Source of the DNA: Baylisascaris procyonis
Lineage: Eukaryota > Nematoda > Chromadorea > Rhabditida > Ascarididae
NCBI GenBank assembly: GCA_037389465.1
Contig: JAZARR010000185.1
Coordinates: forward strand, 434,001 to 498,000
Reading direction: 5' to 3'
Length of the DNA: 64,000 nt
Shown: in pieces, positions 48,987-60,960 of the stretch
How the letters are laid out: each line of letters begins with the position of its first letter
Numbering within the stretch: the stretch's first letter is position 1
Program-made: the position numbers and the translations under genes
The notes under the pieces: model-generated
What the model was told of the DNA's origin: nothing
Database searches by the model: none
What the model saw: only the letters and a program-made list of their open reading frames with translations

Positions 48987-51926
48987 CCCTAAGGCAATCC
49001 TGGAAGCATCAAGATGTAAACGACAACCAGCAATGAAGCAGCAGCAGTAGCAGTAGCGCGAGCAACTGCAGGCACGCATCGATTTACGTTTGGCTTAGCA
49101 TGTCTCTTTGCACGGTGCGCTTCCACATCTCTCTCTCGACAGCTTTCTTTATCAGTCTGCCATCCTCACCCTCTCTCTACCCTCCACAAATTTGTTTCAG
49201 CTATTGCCTGTCTCTCCATCTATGCATCTGCATCTCAACGTACTGATATCCATCTTCATCCCTATTTTTGCTGTCTATTGTGTGATATTTGTACTCTTTA
49301 ACGTAGTACCAGCCGTCTGTATGTCATGTCTCTAAAGAGTGTGTGCTTAACAGAGGCACATGCGTAAAGCGCAACTTGCTTGCGGGAAAACGTGGAAAAT
49401 GTTGACCATGATGCTGATGGTGTCCGCGAAACGCACCTCGTGCGCACATTCGGTGCAACTCGGATGCGATTCGACGTGCTTGCTTTATTAGCGAGCATAG
49501 CCACGCCTTCGTCTGTCCTGTCTAGAGAGCTTTCGATGAGTGCGTAGGGGCATAACTAGAATGACGAACGTTAGTCCATCAATCAAGTTGCAACGTTGAA
49601 ATTATTATTACCGCCGCAAGGAATTCCTTAAACATGTTTTATCCGAGTTTTTAAAATATTAGCACTCTTAGATTTTCATTCAGACTAACGAAAAGGAAGG
49701 TCTACAAGAGATTGATACGTATTCTTCGTAATAGATGAAAGCACTATATTGATGCAGTATTGTGCATATCGGAAGCTTGCATTGAGACTGGCAGGTGCTA
49801 TATGAGCGAATTGAGCGAATTATGCAAAAGCGCTCAACTAAGAGTGAAAAAGTTTTTGCTGACGAAATTGGAGATACTTTTTGAAGTGCGAAAAATGGAG
49901 CAGATGTTGAAACATTTATTCTCATAATGTACTACAAGGGCGATAACGAGTTTTCCGAGTGCTCATATATGAACAATGGCACACCGAAGAGTATAAATGT
50001 GATTGCTTGAGAACTCCTCAATGAAATTGGTTGGAATAGCCTCGTTTGCGTATCACTAAGGCAAGAAATATAATTTCTTAATGTAGAAGTTCCAGATATG
50101 GATAGTCACATTTCTATCCCCAGGCAAGATTGCGAGAAAAGACATCCACACATCCATCTTCGTAGTTCTCTTCACTTAAATGACTTTGTTTATTACGATG
50201 AATCTTTTCGTTATCAAATCATGTCATAACGTTAACAGGGCAAGCGGTTTGGATGGCGCAGAATAGGCATCCATAAGTATTATTCTTAAAACGGATTACT
50301 AAATTTTGGAAATGACTACCAGAAGAATTGTGACCACCCTATGTGTTCACATGTGCTTAAGCAGTTCACCAATCCTCTCACTTATGCTACTCACTCGCAT
50401 GGTCCACAACATTTTAAAACACGTACTTACATTTATATCTGCAGAGAACAGGTGCCTGCAATTTTTATTTATATAGGACACATACCTACCTATTACATTT
50501 TGCTGTACATTTCTGCACTGCCGACGTTTGCATTTTTTTTTCTGCTCACATGCAATAAAATGTGTTCATCATTCCTATGCAACGGAACGCCTTTCTATAT
50601 TTCTTAGCTGTGTCTTTTTTATGAAATTTCGTTTTACCAACTTATGTTTCGTAATTCACCTTGCATATTTTCACTCAGCGTATCGGTAAAAGAGAATATC
50701 CTTCGCCACATACGATAAAAATTCTGCAAACTGCTCAAATGCGTCACTGCCAGCGAAATGAAGAAAATCTATAAAACTATGATTATTTGCCGTTTTCCAA
50801 AATTTTTTGGAAGGATGCTCGCATCGCTCCAAAAAATCCTCGGAGCGATCATCATTATCTTTCTTCGCCTCCTGCCCTTCCCTCGTATCGTCCGTCTTTC
50901 TAGCAGAATCTAGAAAATTATCGCAACTACTTAATCAAAGTTGTCCTGCAACCCGACTGGTCAGGGAGGCCCAAGCACCGGTACGCAAATGTTGAAGCAC
51001 CGGAAACGGCACAAGGATAGGTGTTTATTAATGGAAGATAGCTGCTGTTGCAAGAACCTAAGCTACGCCCTTTTCCAAGTTGTGTAAATGCATGGAAGTT
51101 GTCTTATAGATAGTTCTACCGTAATGGTATCCTCTCTGCTCTTCAGTAGCTCCTCCCATTAAGTGCTGTCCGGGGCACATGCCAAACCTACTACATCTCA
51201 AATGCGCCACTACCGGGTCTTGCTTGGAAGCAATCCTAGTTTAGTCGTGAAATTAAGCAAAAGTGTAGACAACAGTGACGACATCATCCCCACCTCATTA
51301 TACATTGCTGTTGTTCCCTCGAAAGGTATAACACCTATAGTTCTCACCTCAAACACCGCGCTCAACTTTGCGCTGAACCTTACTTGAAATCGTCACCCAA
51401 TAAGCCATTAGGTGACCGAGTAGAGATTATGAGCTTCAAAGCCAAATTTAAAAAAAAAAAATTGAGGCAGAATACATTGGGTGCATTTTGCAGAGTGCTT
51501 TATTCAGCATTAAAAAACACGCTCGGATCCATTTTAGAGAGTGCAAATAAATGAGCGTTATCACCAAGATCAGCAAATTCTCAGCTGTTTTGAATAACAT
51601 TATAAGCGGCAGCTGCATGCTTAGAAACGTTATTCTGAAAGTTCGCTGATAGCGTAGGCAATTTCCGGTTCGACCTTAAACCGCAGCTTGTTCCTGTTCC
51701 CACCCTTGTTCAACCCAGCATATTTGGTTTTACGGAGATATTGCACCGTTGGGTTCTGAAATCCTCGCCTGTGAAATTTGTCAGCGATGTGAACATTTCT
51801 ATAACCAGACTATGACTATGGTGAAAGGCCTTCACTACGCCACACTTCTACGTTCTGGAAAGGTCGATTGGGTAAGGTGGATTCGAGATTAGAATATGCA
51901 GACAGTTAGCAAGTGCATTCGCAATG

Positions 51927-51954
51927 TTTTTTTTTTTTTTTTTTTTTTTTTTTT
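51927..51954. repeat. 28-base T homopolymer
   Basis: A run of 28 T on + followed by AAAAAAA after one G. It may be the A-tail of an old - strand retroposon, but no body was recognised. Confidence 0.9.
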
Positions 51955-52460
51955 GAAAAAAATAAGCAACCAAAGAAGCGAGCCAGAGGAACTGCCACCT
52001 AGACGCACTTTTGCGTCTTGCTCGCCTGACCAAATAGTTTCGTCATCAGTAAAAAATAAGATTTTCATAATAGGGCCTTTATATTTCAGTCAACCTGACC
52101 AGTCGCACAAACCTTCTGCAGAAAGTGCCTATTCCCGATCCGATCGGTGTAAAATGAGGGAATAGTCGGTATGGGGTTTAGAAATTTTCCAGTACATTTA
52201 AGTGTTAATTGCATTTTTTAAATTTAGTCGATTAGCGTGAAAGGCATAGATGGTCCTTCGGAGGGATACCTTATCTCTTAACTATAGCGTCGATGGTTCC
52301 AAAACCAAAGAGCCGATAAACAGACATGTACCTATACGCAAAGGTACAGCCTCATTGTGATGTGCTTTGTGGATATAGATTTGCAAATATTGGTAAAAAT
52401 CTTTTTTTTTTTTGTAGAAGATTTGTACGATTGGTTGCAACCGCTTAAATCCATGAAGAC

Positions 52461-52522
52461 ATTTCACTGCTGCTAGCAGTTTATGCGATTAATTTCACTG
52501 CTGCTAGCAGTTTATGCGATTA
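52461..52522. repeat. Perfect 31 bp tandem duplication
   Basis: Two exact adjacent copies of a 31 bp unit beginning atttcactgctgctagcag. Intergenic, between the receptor and the channel gene. Confidence 0.97.
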
Positions 52523-52609
52523 CTTCGTCCATTGAGTGAGGTTGCAAAAGCACATGTCATACGAACTGCTCTAACGTCCTTCTCTTTTCTTTTTTTTTTG
52601 TTATTTTAG

Positions 52610-52713
52610 TGTTCCCGGCATTTCGACCTTCATGCTTCTGGAGCCATTTATGCGCCTGTTCGACCAATCGAGCTGCAGCTTGAAGCGGATCATTTTGTGC
52701 TGAGCTTGGAAAT
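52610..52713 (+). other. Exon-like segment, strand ambiguous
   Basis: On + it follows a strong polypyrimidine acceptor (tttttttttgttattttag) and reads HFDLHASGAIYAPVRPIEL then QLEADHFVLSLE before gtaaaa. On - the same DNA is also open and reads NDPLQAAARLVEQAHKWLQ. Only one, or neither, can be real. Confidence 0.3.
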
Positions 52714-54068
52714 GTAAAAGTAAAGTGTGAGCTATTAACAGCATTTGGGGTGTTTACAAGGACAGCAACCGCAAAACGCGTACGACTTTTAAAGAACATT
52801 TAGATAAAATGACGCAGCATCTTTCTCGAACTTATGAGCAGTTTGAATAAAGTGACGCAGCATCTTTCGAAACGTTTCGGAAACTTTCCTCGCATACAAC
52901 AAATCTGAGACTTTTTGCAGGTAGTGCTAGACCCGAAATCCACAAACTTCGTTTTCTGACATCCTCGGAAATCGGATTAAGGACTGAGTAACATTAGATA
53001 TAAGGGTCGCTAGATTCTTAGGTCGGAACGACGTTAAGGATTTAGGGAGCCATTTTTATCAACGACCATGTACTACGAACGAAGCGTCTCTTCTCAGCTT
53101 TATTGGGCAAGAACAAACAACACACTCGAACACTGTGTACAGTCGCCTAGTTCAATCTGATATCTCTTTTGATGCATCAATATATGGACAGAAATGAAGC
53201 ACTAAAAAACCTTCCCTCCCTCTATTGTCTTTCATTTCGTATTCACTACACCAAACGAACGCGCGGACAGCCTCGGTCGAAAGCCTAGGACAACTCCACA
53301 CTAATTAAAGCCGTACTTGAGGAAATGAGGGTGCCGGTAATGGATGTAGCCTAATATTTTCACTAAATTTGTGTTCAGCGCACCGCATAATAATCTCCTG
53401 AACAATTTTTGGCCAAAAAAATGAAGCCAAAAATTCAGGTTGTCGGCTGGAGCCAATAAACAAAGGAGTTTTTGAAGACGTTGATCCACTCGTAAATCCG
53501 TTTATTTAATATCGTAGAGTGCGTAAAATGTGCGATGTGCCAGCCATAATGGCTAAATTGCTCGGTTCATTTTCATTGTATTCCGTTGTGCATTAAATAG
53601 CTGAATGGCAATGGATTGATAAGATATCAAATTGCAAGAAGTTCGTTGCGCTATGCTTGTGGCTTAGTTATGAATCCTATGCATAAATCAAAACACAAAA
53701 TCACGCAAAATGCTGCTCTGCTATAAAATTTAAAAAATGAGTGGATAAAGAAAAAGAATCGATTCGTATAGAGATTCGTCGAAATCGTTCATTGAAGTGG
53801 AAATTTTCTCTGATAAATGCCGCATTATGTCACAAAATTGAAGATGGCGTTAATAGAGTGGAAGTTGTTTGATATAGGTTGAAATTTATATGATGTAAAC
53901 AATAATGGCAGAAATATAGAATTGATATGCGCATTTGCATATGATTGCAATGCATGTGCAAATAAGGAAAGCGATCACAATTTTTAACAATAATACAGCA
54001 AAACAACACAACAATAGCATCGTGGCGTGCTTCTATACAACATACTCTCGTGTCGTTTCCCTCATCAT

Positions 54069-54097
54069 TCACTTCACGTATGTCACATAATAGAAAA
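54069..54097 (-). CDS. avr-14: avr-14 distal cassette: terminal exon
   Basis: A 29-base coding exon after gttgtttcag: VFYYVTYVK and TGA. The FYY-x-x-YVK ending matches my recollection of AVR-14B-type C-termini. No nearby AATAAA was found; the first TTTATT on + is near 53500. Confidence 0.85.
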
Positions 54098-57000
54098 CTG
54101 AAACAACTTCATCACTTCAAGGATCAATCATCACACTATGAGAAAAATAAATGTCGAGGATCGATTCATTGATGCCTATTGATCTTGCAAGTTGGAATTA
54201 GTTAATTGAATCAATTAATTGATCGAAATTGATCGATAGCTGGTTCCACTGAATCAATCACTGATCGGTATTATAGTTGGAGTCATAAAAGTGTTAAATG
54301 AAAATTAACTGCAAAATGATTTGCAATTAAAAAGGTTACAAAGAAAATCATAAACCTAATCACACATTATAGCTATAGGTTTTTATGATCTTCTAAGCTT
54401 GTTGCGTATTTCACATTACATTTTAAAGAATTTTCTCCCTTTGCATAGAAAATAGCAATGTTAGACTGTTTGCTGTGGATCGCTCTAATATCTCAATTTC
54501 GAACAAGAAAAATCAACTACACTTCAACATTTGATATTAGAAGCAAACCGAGAAAAAAAGTGAAGAAGGTAGGGAAAGTGAATCTGGAGATGAGATCGAC
54601 ACGTTTGCTGACTTCACTGGTCGAGCTGAACCAGGAGCGCAATCCCGGCATATTCAACAGCTTTCGCTTCCTATATACGCTCATATCCAGTCGTGTGATC
54701 GGATGCACTCCCTGGAAATCAGCATCTCTTGCTGTGATGAATGCACCGATGTTTCAAATACTCATTTAGTCGCTGTTCACTAATTGAAAGGTAATGATAT
54801 GCTCACTGACTTCTTATTTCATTTTTGCACTTTAGCCGACTAGATCAAATCAGTGCCCAGATTTCCAGAAGGAGCGATGAATGCGGATAATGGTCTGAGT
54901 TAGCGAAAGAAAGGGAAACGAACATCGGCAATGCAGAAGAGAAAGAAGGAGGTTAGTGGTAGGATTACGCCTGGCTTCCTCGAGGAACTGTGTGATAGAA
55001 CAGGTGGGAGAGTATGCCAAAGAAGCTGGCACGATATGTACTTTTACACCGTATTCACTTGACCAAGCACTTCTGCAAGTAAAATATGCAAAGAAATATT
55101 CCCATATTTTAAGTGGCCCGTAAATCATTTTCTTATAAATATCGTCAAAAGTCTCCCGCAAAAGATTCGTTCTTATATGATTCGACTAGTGTGAAAGCAT
55201 GCATTTAATTTACTTGGCACGTTCAAATTCTATGGCTCGAATTGAAGATGATGCATCAGCGTGAAATATGATATGGGAGGTTATCCTACGACTACACCAC
55301 CTTCGGCGAATTGAAAGTACCGAATGGATAGACAGACACACACATACGCACACACAGACACAACTTTGCCGTAATGTACTTTTGCAAGTGAAATTCGCAA
55401 AAGCACATAAAAACGAGTGAGCACTGATTTTGCGAGTAGACAGGGACCATTTCCTAGGTGATAGACTTCCCTGACAAAATCGGCTAGTTCCGAACTCGAT
55501 GATGCCTAAAATGCAAACTTAAGTTTGGGCTCTTCAAAAATAAAAAAAGTCGATTCATGCTGATTCTGAGGAAAAGAACTCGATCCCATATTTCTGCAAT
55601 CTCAGAAGCTCACTTAATAATTTGATTCCAGATGACTCCTTTTAAGTAATGTTTCTTATCAAAGATATCATTTGGATTTAATTCGCTTATCAGGCATACA
55701 ATGTGAACTTTTGAAATAACATGATATGATCAATAGGTGCGTCTTTTTTGCATATATACTTCACAGACACTTCAAGCAATGCATTTTTTGTATTCATTCG
55801 ATAAAGATTGAATACAAAAATAGAGATATTGCACCACTAAAAATGTTATAGAACGCTGTTTCACCACATCGTTCTTCAACTTGCAGTGTTTCCGTCTGAC
55901 ATTTCACGAACAAAGGGACCGATTCCTCGTACTCCGAGTACTTTAAAATTTATAGAATAGAAGACAACAGAATCTTTATCTAAGTATTTAATTTAAATAC
56001 TGAGTTCGAATTGCAATAGTAATTTGGCAAAGCAAATCAAGTTTTCAGACAAACTTGTTGCTGATTTAAAAATGAGCTTTCAGAGAAGTTCGTCTATAAT
56101 GGACAAATGTGATAGCTCAGAAGCTCATAGAGACAACTAATGAGCTCATAGTTGCACATCTTGCAGAGTTCATTAGTGACCGTTTTTGCAATCGTCGTCA
56201 TTAAATTTTAAATTTCTTTTCATAAAATATTTCAAGCGCTGATATTTCTCCTATTATTTCAGCAGCGCTCATAACCATTCTTCCCCTTGTAATAGTGATT
56301 ATTCAAACGCCAATTTCCCTCACTTATTTCGTCCTTTTGCTCATAAGGTTTCTGCGCAAATGAATTATTTCAATTCAAATTAGCTCTTTTCTATGTGAAT
56401 GCACTCAACGACTTGTAACAAGAAGATATGCTGCTACATAAAAAATAGCACAAAATGAAGCAGAAATAACTCGATTCTAGATGGGAGCAGATATTTTAAA
56501 AAATTCCGATCTTCATTTAGAAGCGGCTTCAAATAAACGGTATTTTGAAACGATTCACTTCTTTCGTCATAACTTTAATTTTTGTTCTATTTTGCACCTC
56601 CATAAATGCATTTGTATATCTTTTTGCCCTAGTTTCTGAGACACACAGTAAATAAGAAATTATAGTTCAGTATTCTGGAGAAACAGAACCCGAGAAAAAA
56701 ATTGTATAATAAGACGGACCTGCGTTAGAGGCTGATCATTGGGGCAGAGGCACTCTTGTATTCCAGTTTTCTTCTTCTTTTCCTTCTTCAAGAACTCCTG
56801 GCGTCCATGGTAGTTGACGAGGGCATACTCGAGCAAAGCACCGAAAATGAAGGCAAGACAGACACCTATCCAAACATCGACCGCCTTTATGTAAGACACA
56901 GGCGGCAACTTAGAGTTGATGCCCGAAGCCTGAGTGGTCATCGTAAGAAGTGTTGTAACACCCAAGGAAACTCGCGCCGGCACCGCATCCTCAACAATCA

Positions 57001-60000
57001 AGTGAGTATTACTCTATATTACAAGCAAACAATAAGCCATCTGCAGTGATATTTTCATGCTGTAGCGAGGCAGTTTGGACGTGTAAACCTGCAAAAGCCT
57101 CTTAGTTCCCAACCGTCCGGTTGTGGAATGAGACCCGACTGATCATAATCTACATGCAAATTTTCAAGCACATCCACCGCTTATTCAGAAGTTCATGGAT
57201 CAACTCGATTCTATATACAGCGCCAAGCGCCATTTTGCTGTGGAAACTACAAAAGTAAAAAATCTTAACTCTAATTTGAGCGATTCTCGAGGTGAAGCAA
57301 CCAGGCCAACGGATATATACACACCCACATAAATACGACCGAAGTATACTAAAGTTTTGCAAATATAAATCTCTAAAAACGTACGAAAGCAAGTGGAAAA
57401 CCAAGTGAAGGGAAGTGAAACGATATGCGCCTCTATAGTTAAATCAATCAGTGTCAGAAATTGTAAGCAGCTCACAAAATATGCTTAATAGCGCTTATAT
57501 TTCAATGAAACTCAACATGGCACAAATCGTCTGCAAAAGATGTTTTTTTCGAGTCAACTGATCCTGAAATATATGCAAATTTCTGACAATAAATAAACCG
57601 GATGTGAAGCTTAGGAAAGTCAAAAAATAATAAGGTGCGTGGACAAGCAGCTAGCTGCCTTTATATGCGTTCAATTTAGCCCTCAGCCCAGCTCGTTTGA
57701 TCAGCATTGTACGCCTTCAGCAATCCCGTGACATTGCAGCAATATTAAGCGGAAAATATAAATTTTGCAGGCGTGTGCAACACTGAAACTGAACAGATGA
57801 ACTGAACGCGATGTTATCAATGACTCGATTTAAACAGTACATGTAGATTCAAAGAAATGTATAAATTTCAACCATAAACTGACCTCTCTCTCAACAGCTC
57901 ACACAGATTTATATCCTGAATTCGCCTTAGAGGGAAAAGCTTTTCCAGCAAAGGATAGAATATCGAGCTTTAACATTCTATGCATCAATCAAATGTATGC
58001 ACTTCTAACTAGAAATGCCGCAGAGAATGAGTGCACCGAGCTGGATGAATGAATAGGCAAAATTGTAGCTGTCTAGCTATATACTCTTTTACGATAGTCC
58101 CACAAAACTTGTTAACCTTCTTGAAAATTCGTAAGCCAATAACTGTTCATGTCTTACACATTTATCTTAAACGATTCATTGTCTAGCTTGTCATCACAAT
58201 TTCACATATATGCACATACACAGACACGACATCCACACATATATTCCGATGCGCTAATATATCACATGCTAATGAAACATGGCCAAACTCTGTGGATATA
58301 AACTTATAGGTTGCTGATTACGATACACGAATCAGCATATAAGAAACAGCAGAACAAATAAATTTGATGACAAATTAATACATCCATTCGGATAGCAATA
58401 ACTTCATATTTATAGAAAAAAGCATTATTAACGTATGAAATTTCTGAAATAAATGCGGCACAATATTTTGGATTTATAAACACTAGGATTTAAATTATTT
58501 TAATGAAACAATACTTGTGTGAATTCCCAGTAAAGAGTTTAGAATTCAGCGATATGTTTGTATATTCTAAAGAATCGTAATTCCCACATGATAACTTTAT
58601 ATCAAATTCGCACAGTTATCATACACTTTTTTAAATATATCATAAGCACTAACATAAAGTCATTCAGATATAAAAGGCAGACTAATATCGACCAGTAGAT
58701 TTCTAGCGACTAATATCTACTTGTGAATTTCTGAGATTACTTCTTTAACGTTACAAAGGCAGCATAAAATTCATATGATCTATAAATATATTTGGGATCT
58801 ATTACCGTAAGCAAAAAATAATATAATAGGAATTATCGACATCATAAGTCTTTGTCTTGTGGTTCTCGAATTCTTACCGAACTGTTCTAACTAATAACAG
58901 ATATAAATTTTACAATTCATTGCTGAACCCACAAAAGATCTTTGCATCAAAAATTCGTCCACATTCCAAATTTTAGGTAAAACCGTTCGAAACACTACAG
59001 CGAAACCACAACGACAATGACGCAGTTCTGACAGGTTACCCATGTTTTGCTTCTCAGGTTCCTCTAAGCTAAGTAAGGCGTTTGCATTGCTGAGTTAAAG
59101 CTGCTTCCTATGTTGCGAAAAAGATTTGCCTACCTGAGGCAAAAGTGCTCCCGATGACCCACCCAACGGACCGAATGGGCAAGGAGGACGAGGTCAGCCC
59201 ATCCATCACAACTGGACTGCAGGCCATCTATACGACTCCAGGCCTACTCGTAAACTTTAGCGTGTTCCCAGCCATATCTCCTGTTAAAGGTCAGGTTGCC
59301 GAGGGTAGAATGTTATATCATCCTCGCGAACTTCTTTTGGCCTCAAAGGTTCACGAGGATAGCTGCTGTGAGAGATGTAATTGTTCTTGTATGTGACTTC
59401 CATTCACGAAAGACCTGCAGTTATGAAACATTCATGTGTGATTAGCCACTATTTAGGGAACTTCAACATCGCTGTAAGGACTCTATCATTACATGACAAC
59501 AGTGTGCTACTAGTGAAATGAAAAAACTAGATAATAAATGTGAATTCACAAAAAATCACCTTGTCAAGCCAGAAGGAGACCCACGAGACGACGACGAGCA
59601 TAATGCACGGGATGTAGAGCTGAATTAAATAATAACTGAGTGCGGAGAACGAATGAGGAAAACGTTCTAAATAACTCACCTATACTCACGACGAAGCAAT
59701 AGCTTGACACGGGCACAGCTGTATTCACCTGCAATAGATGAGCGCCTCAAGTAATGGGAGGCAGTGTTATGAAGACAAATCGACGAAGAGCAAAATTTCG
59801 GCCCACTGAGTAAGCAGGAATATGCGAACCCCAGAATATAGCCTCTGGGTAATAAGTAACAAACGAACTAGCAATGTCATATAAAACAAATAGCAAATTG
59901 ACGTCAGCGATGAACATATTGTGGAATTTCGCTCACTGTCGAGTACCCGTCTCAGTTCAGTGAGCATTTCTAGACAGCAATAACATTCGATTGCTTTGCC

Positions 60001-60960
60001 TGGCTCATCTTTATTTGATACACAAACACGACGCCACAGTAGTTAGGCGGACGATACATGCGGCATGCCAATTACATTAAGTAGACGGCCCAATATAACA
60101 CTGAAATACCAACAATTGTTAGATGTGAACGAACATTTAAACAGCAACGCATACAAAAAGAATGCCTTTGCAAATCCGTTCACACTTCCGACACGATTTG
60201 TTTGCATGAGCGAGTAGGCCGATTTGTCGATGATATCAGCCGAATATCTGTCAAATCCCGCTATAGTAGCATTTTAATTTCTGCTCTGATCGTGTTTATT
60301 TTGAAGAACACAGAGTGGTTGCATTCATGCTTTCACATTCCCCTCAAACAAAAAATAGCCAAACGTATTGACGGCGTGGCATACACTCGCAAATTCCTTC
60401 GAAAATAAGCGTAATGCAAAAACTATTGAGGAATGAATGCCAAGGTTATTAAAGCTGTAATGTTACAAAGGAAATGCCAACTTATTATTGACATATCCTT
60501 TATTCAAGCTTCACGCATGCCATAAATCTGCATGATGTTTACTCAAAGAGAATAAACAAGGTGAAACGATGAAATTATGCGAAAGGTTGTGATCCTCTTT
60601 GCACACATCGACTAATTAAGAATTCACCGCAAATATGCGAAGCAACGGATAATCGAACGACAATCGCAAGAACGTACCATTGAAACAAGCGTATCCGATC
60701 GGGAACACCTGAAGAACACAGAAGAACGTTAAGCGTATCATGCAACACGGGGGGCATATAGGGAAAGGGGAAGGAAGAGGAAGAAGGAATATGGTGTTGT
60801 GGATGTTTACCAGTCGTGAGACGACGTCGATTCGTTTTGAGCGCTCCTTGTAGCGACGCACGAAAAGTCGGAAGCAACAAGAGGGACGTGTTGGATTGGC
60901 GGTGAGAGGTTGGTAGCCAGACGAAATGTAATCGGCATGCTGTGAATGCTGCTTTGACAG
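54069..60960 (-). CDS. avr-14: Glutamate-gated chloride channel subunit with two 3' cassettes, 5' end outside window
   Basis: A Cys-loop anion channel. TM1 ([19 protein letters not shown]), TM2 ([20 protein letters not shown]) and TM3 ([20 protein letters not shown]) are near-identical to nematode GluCl subunits. Two different TM4 and stop sets occur on the same strand, in the order TM4, stop, pre-TM1, TM1, TM2-3, TM4, stop. So the proximal set (60960-60072) is the end of one isoform and the distal set (59728-54069) is the channel domain of another. The 344 bases between them cannot hold a second ligand-binding domain. This matches the avr-14 (gbr-2) gene, whose two products share a ligand-binding domain but have different channel domains. 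Channels of this type are ivermectin targets. The distal C-terminus resembles the AVR-14B/GluCl-alpha-3B form (from memory). Shared exons lie beyond 64000. Confidence 0.9.
54549..54711 (-). CDS. avr-14: avr-14 distal cassette: loop end and TM4
   Basis: Acceptor is tgctgatttccag. It reads [37 protein letters not shown] and PTFFTFFL. The donor is the unusual gtttgc. Using it leaves one G that combines with the last exon to give Val and the TM4 end VFYYVTYV. Reading through would instead give eight more residues and a stop at 54517. Confidence 0.88.
56720..56989 (-). CDS. avr-14: avr-14 distal cassette: TM2-TM3 exon
   Basis: A 90-codon exon. Acceptor is gattgttgag and donor is gtccgt, phase 0 both ends. 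It has [20 protein letters not shown] with the anion-selectivity PAR motif, then [20 protein letters not shown] (TM2-TM3 linker), TM3, and the loop [13 protein letters not shown] ending [11 protein letters not shown]. Ala-Ser-Gly at the outer TM2 end (TTQASGIN) is typical of nematode GluCls. Confidence 0.95.
59560..59635 (-). CDS. avr-14: avr-14 distal cassette: TM1 exon
   Basis: Acceptor is ccgcactcag and donor is gtgatt. It reads [20 protein letters not shown] then FWLDK, the whole of TM1. A 44-base intron separates it from the pre-TM1 exon. Confidence 0.95.
59680..59728 (-). CDS. avr-14: avr-14 distal cassette: pre-TM1 exon
   Basis: Acceptor is catctattgcag and donor is gtgagt. Two bases complete a Gly codon, then [15 protein letters not shown] and a split Ser. 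It ends the ligand-binding domain; the Cys belongs to the second disulfide loop of GluCl subunits. It must join a shared exon right of the window. Confidence 0.92.
60010..60015 (-). terminator. Poly(A) signal of the avr-14 proximal isoform
   Basis: - strand AATAAA, 57 bases after the proximal stop and upstream of the distal cassette, as expected for an isoform that ends here. Confidence 0.65.
60072..60100 (-). CDS. avr-14: avr-14 proximal cassette: terminal exon
   Basis: A 29-base coding exon after ggtatttcag: VLYWAVYLM and TAA. It completes TM4 ([10 protein letters not shown]), the classic C-terminus of this family. It is the same length as the distal cassette's last exon. Confidence 0.88.
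60678..60708 (-). CDS. avr-14: avr-14 proximal cassette: TM4 micro-exon
   Basis: A 31-base exon between tgtgttcttcag and gtacgt. It reads [10 protein letters not shown] plus one base, the first half of TM4 (compare FPLxFxxFN in other anion channels). Phase 0 in, phase 1 out. Confidence 0.88.
60811..60960 (-). CDS. avr-14: avr-14 proximal cassette: M3-M4 loop end and TM4 start
   Basis: Acceptor is tttgctgttttcag; a nearer acceptor at 60939 would remove seven codons in frame. Donor is gtaaac. It reads [39 protein letters not shown]. The SKRIDVVSR motif is the conserved lead-in to TM4 of Cys-loop channels. Phase 0 both ends. The exon before it was not found in the window. Confidence 0.88.

Larger units (their letters stand above)
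48717..54068. other. Intergenic region between receptor and channel genes
   Basis: Holds the presumed receptor promoter, with a TATAAG near 48760 and a TTGCAG trans-splice-like acceptor just after it. It also holds pyrimidine-rich DNA near 49.1-49.2 kb, a coding-like + strand stretch at about 49376-49546 (VRETHLVRTFGATRMRFDVL), the 28-T run and the 31 bp duplication. No complete gene is supported. Confidence 0.5.

Noticed and set aside
54517..54548. In-frame stop after TM4 ([11 protein letters not shown]) as the channel C-terminus
   Set aside because: Splicing from gtttgc to the 29-base exon restores the conserved FYY-x-x-YVK ending. Kept only as a possible retained-intron form.
54458..54769. 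103-codon + strand frame
   Set aside because: Antisense shadow of the distal TM4 exon.
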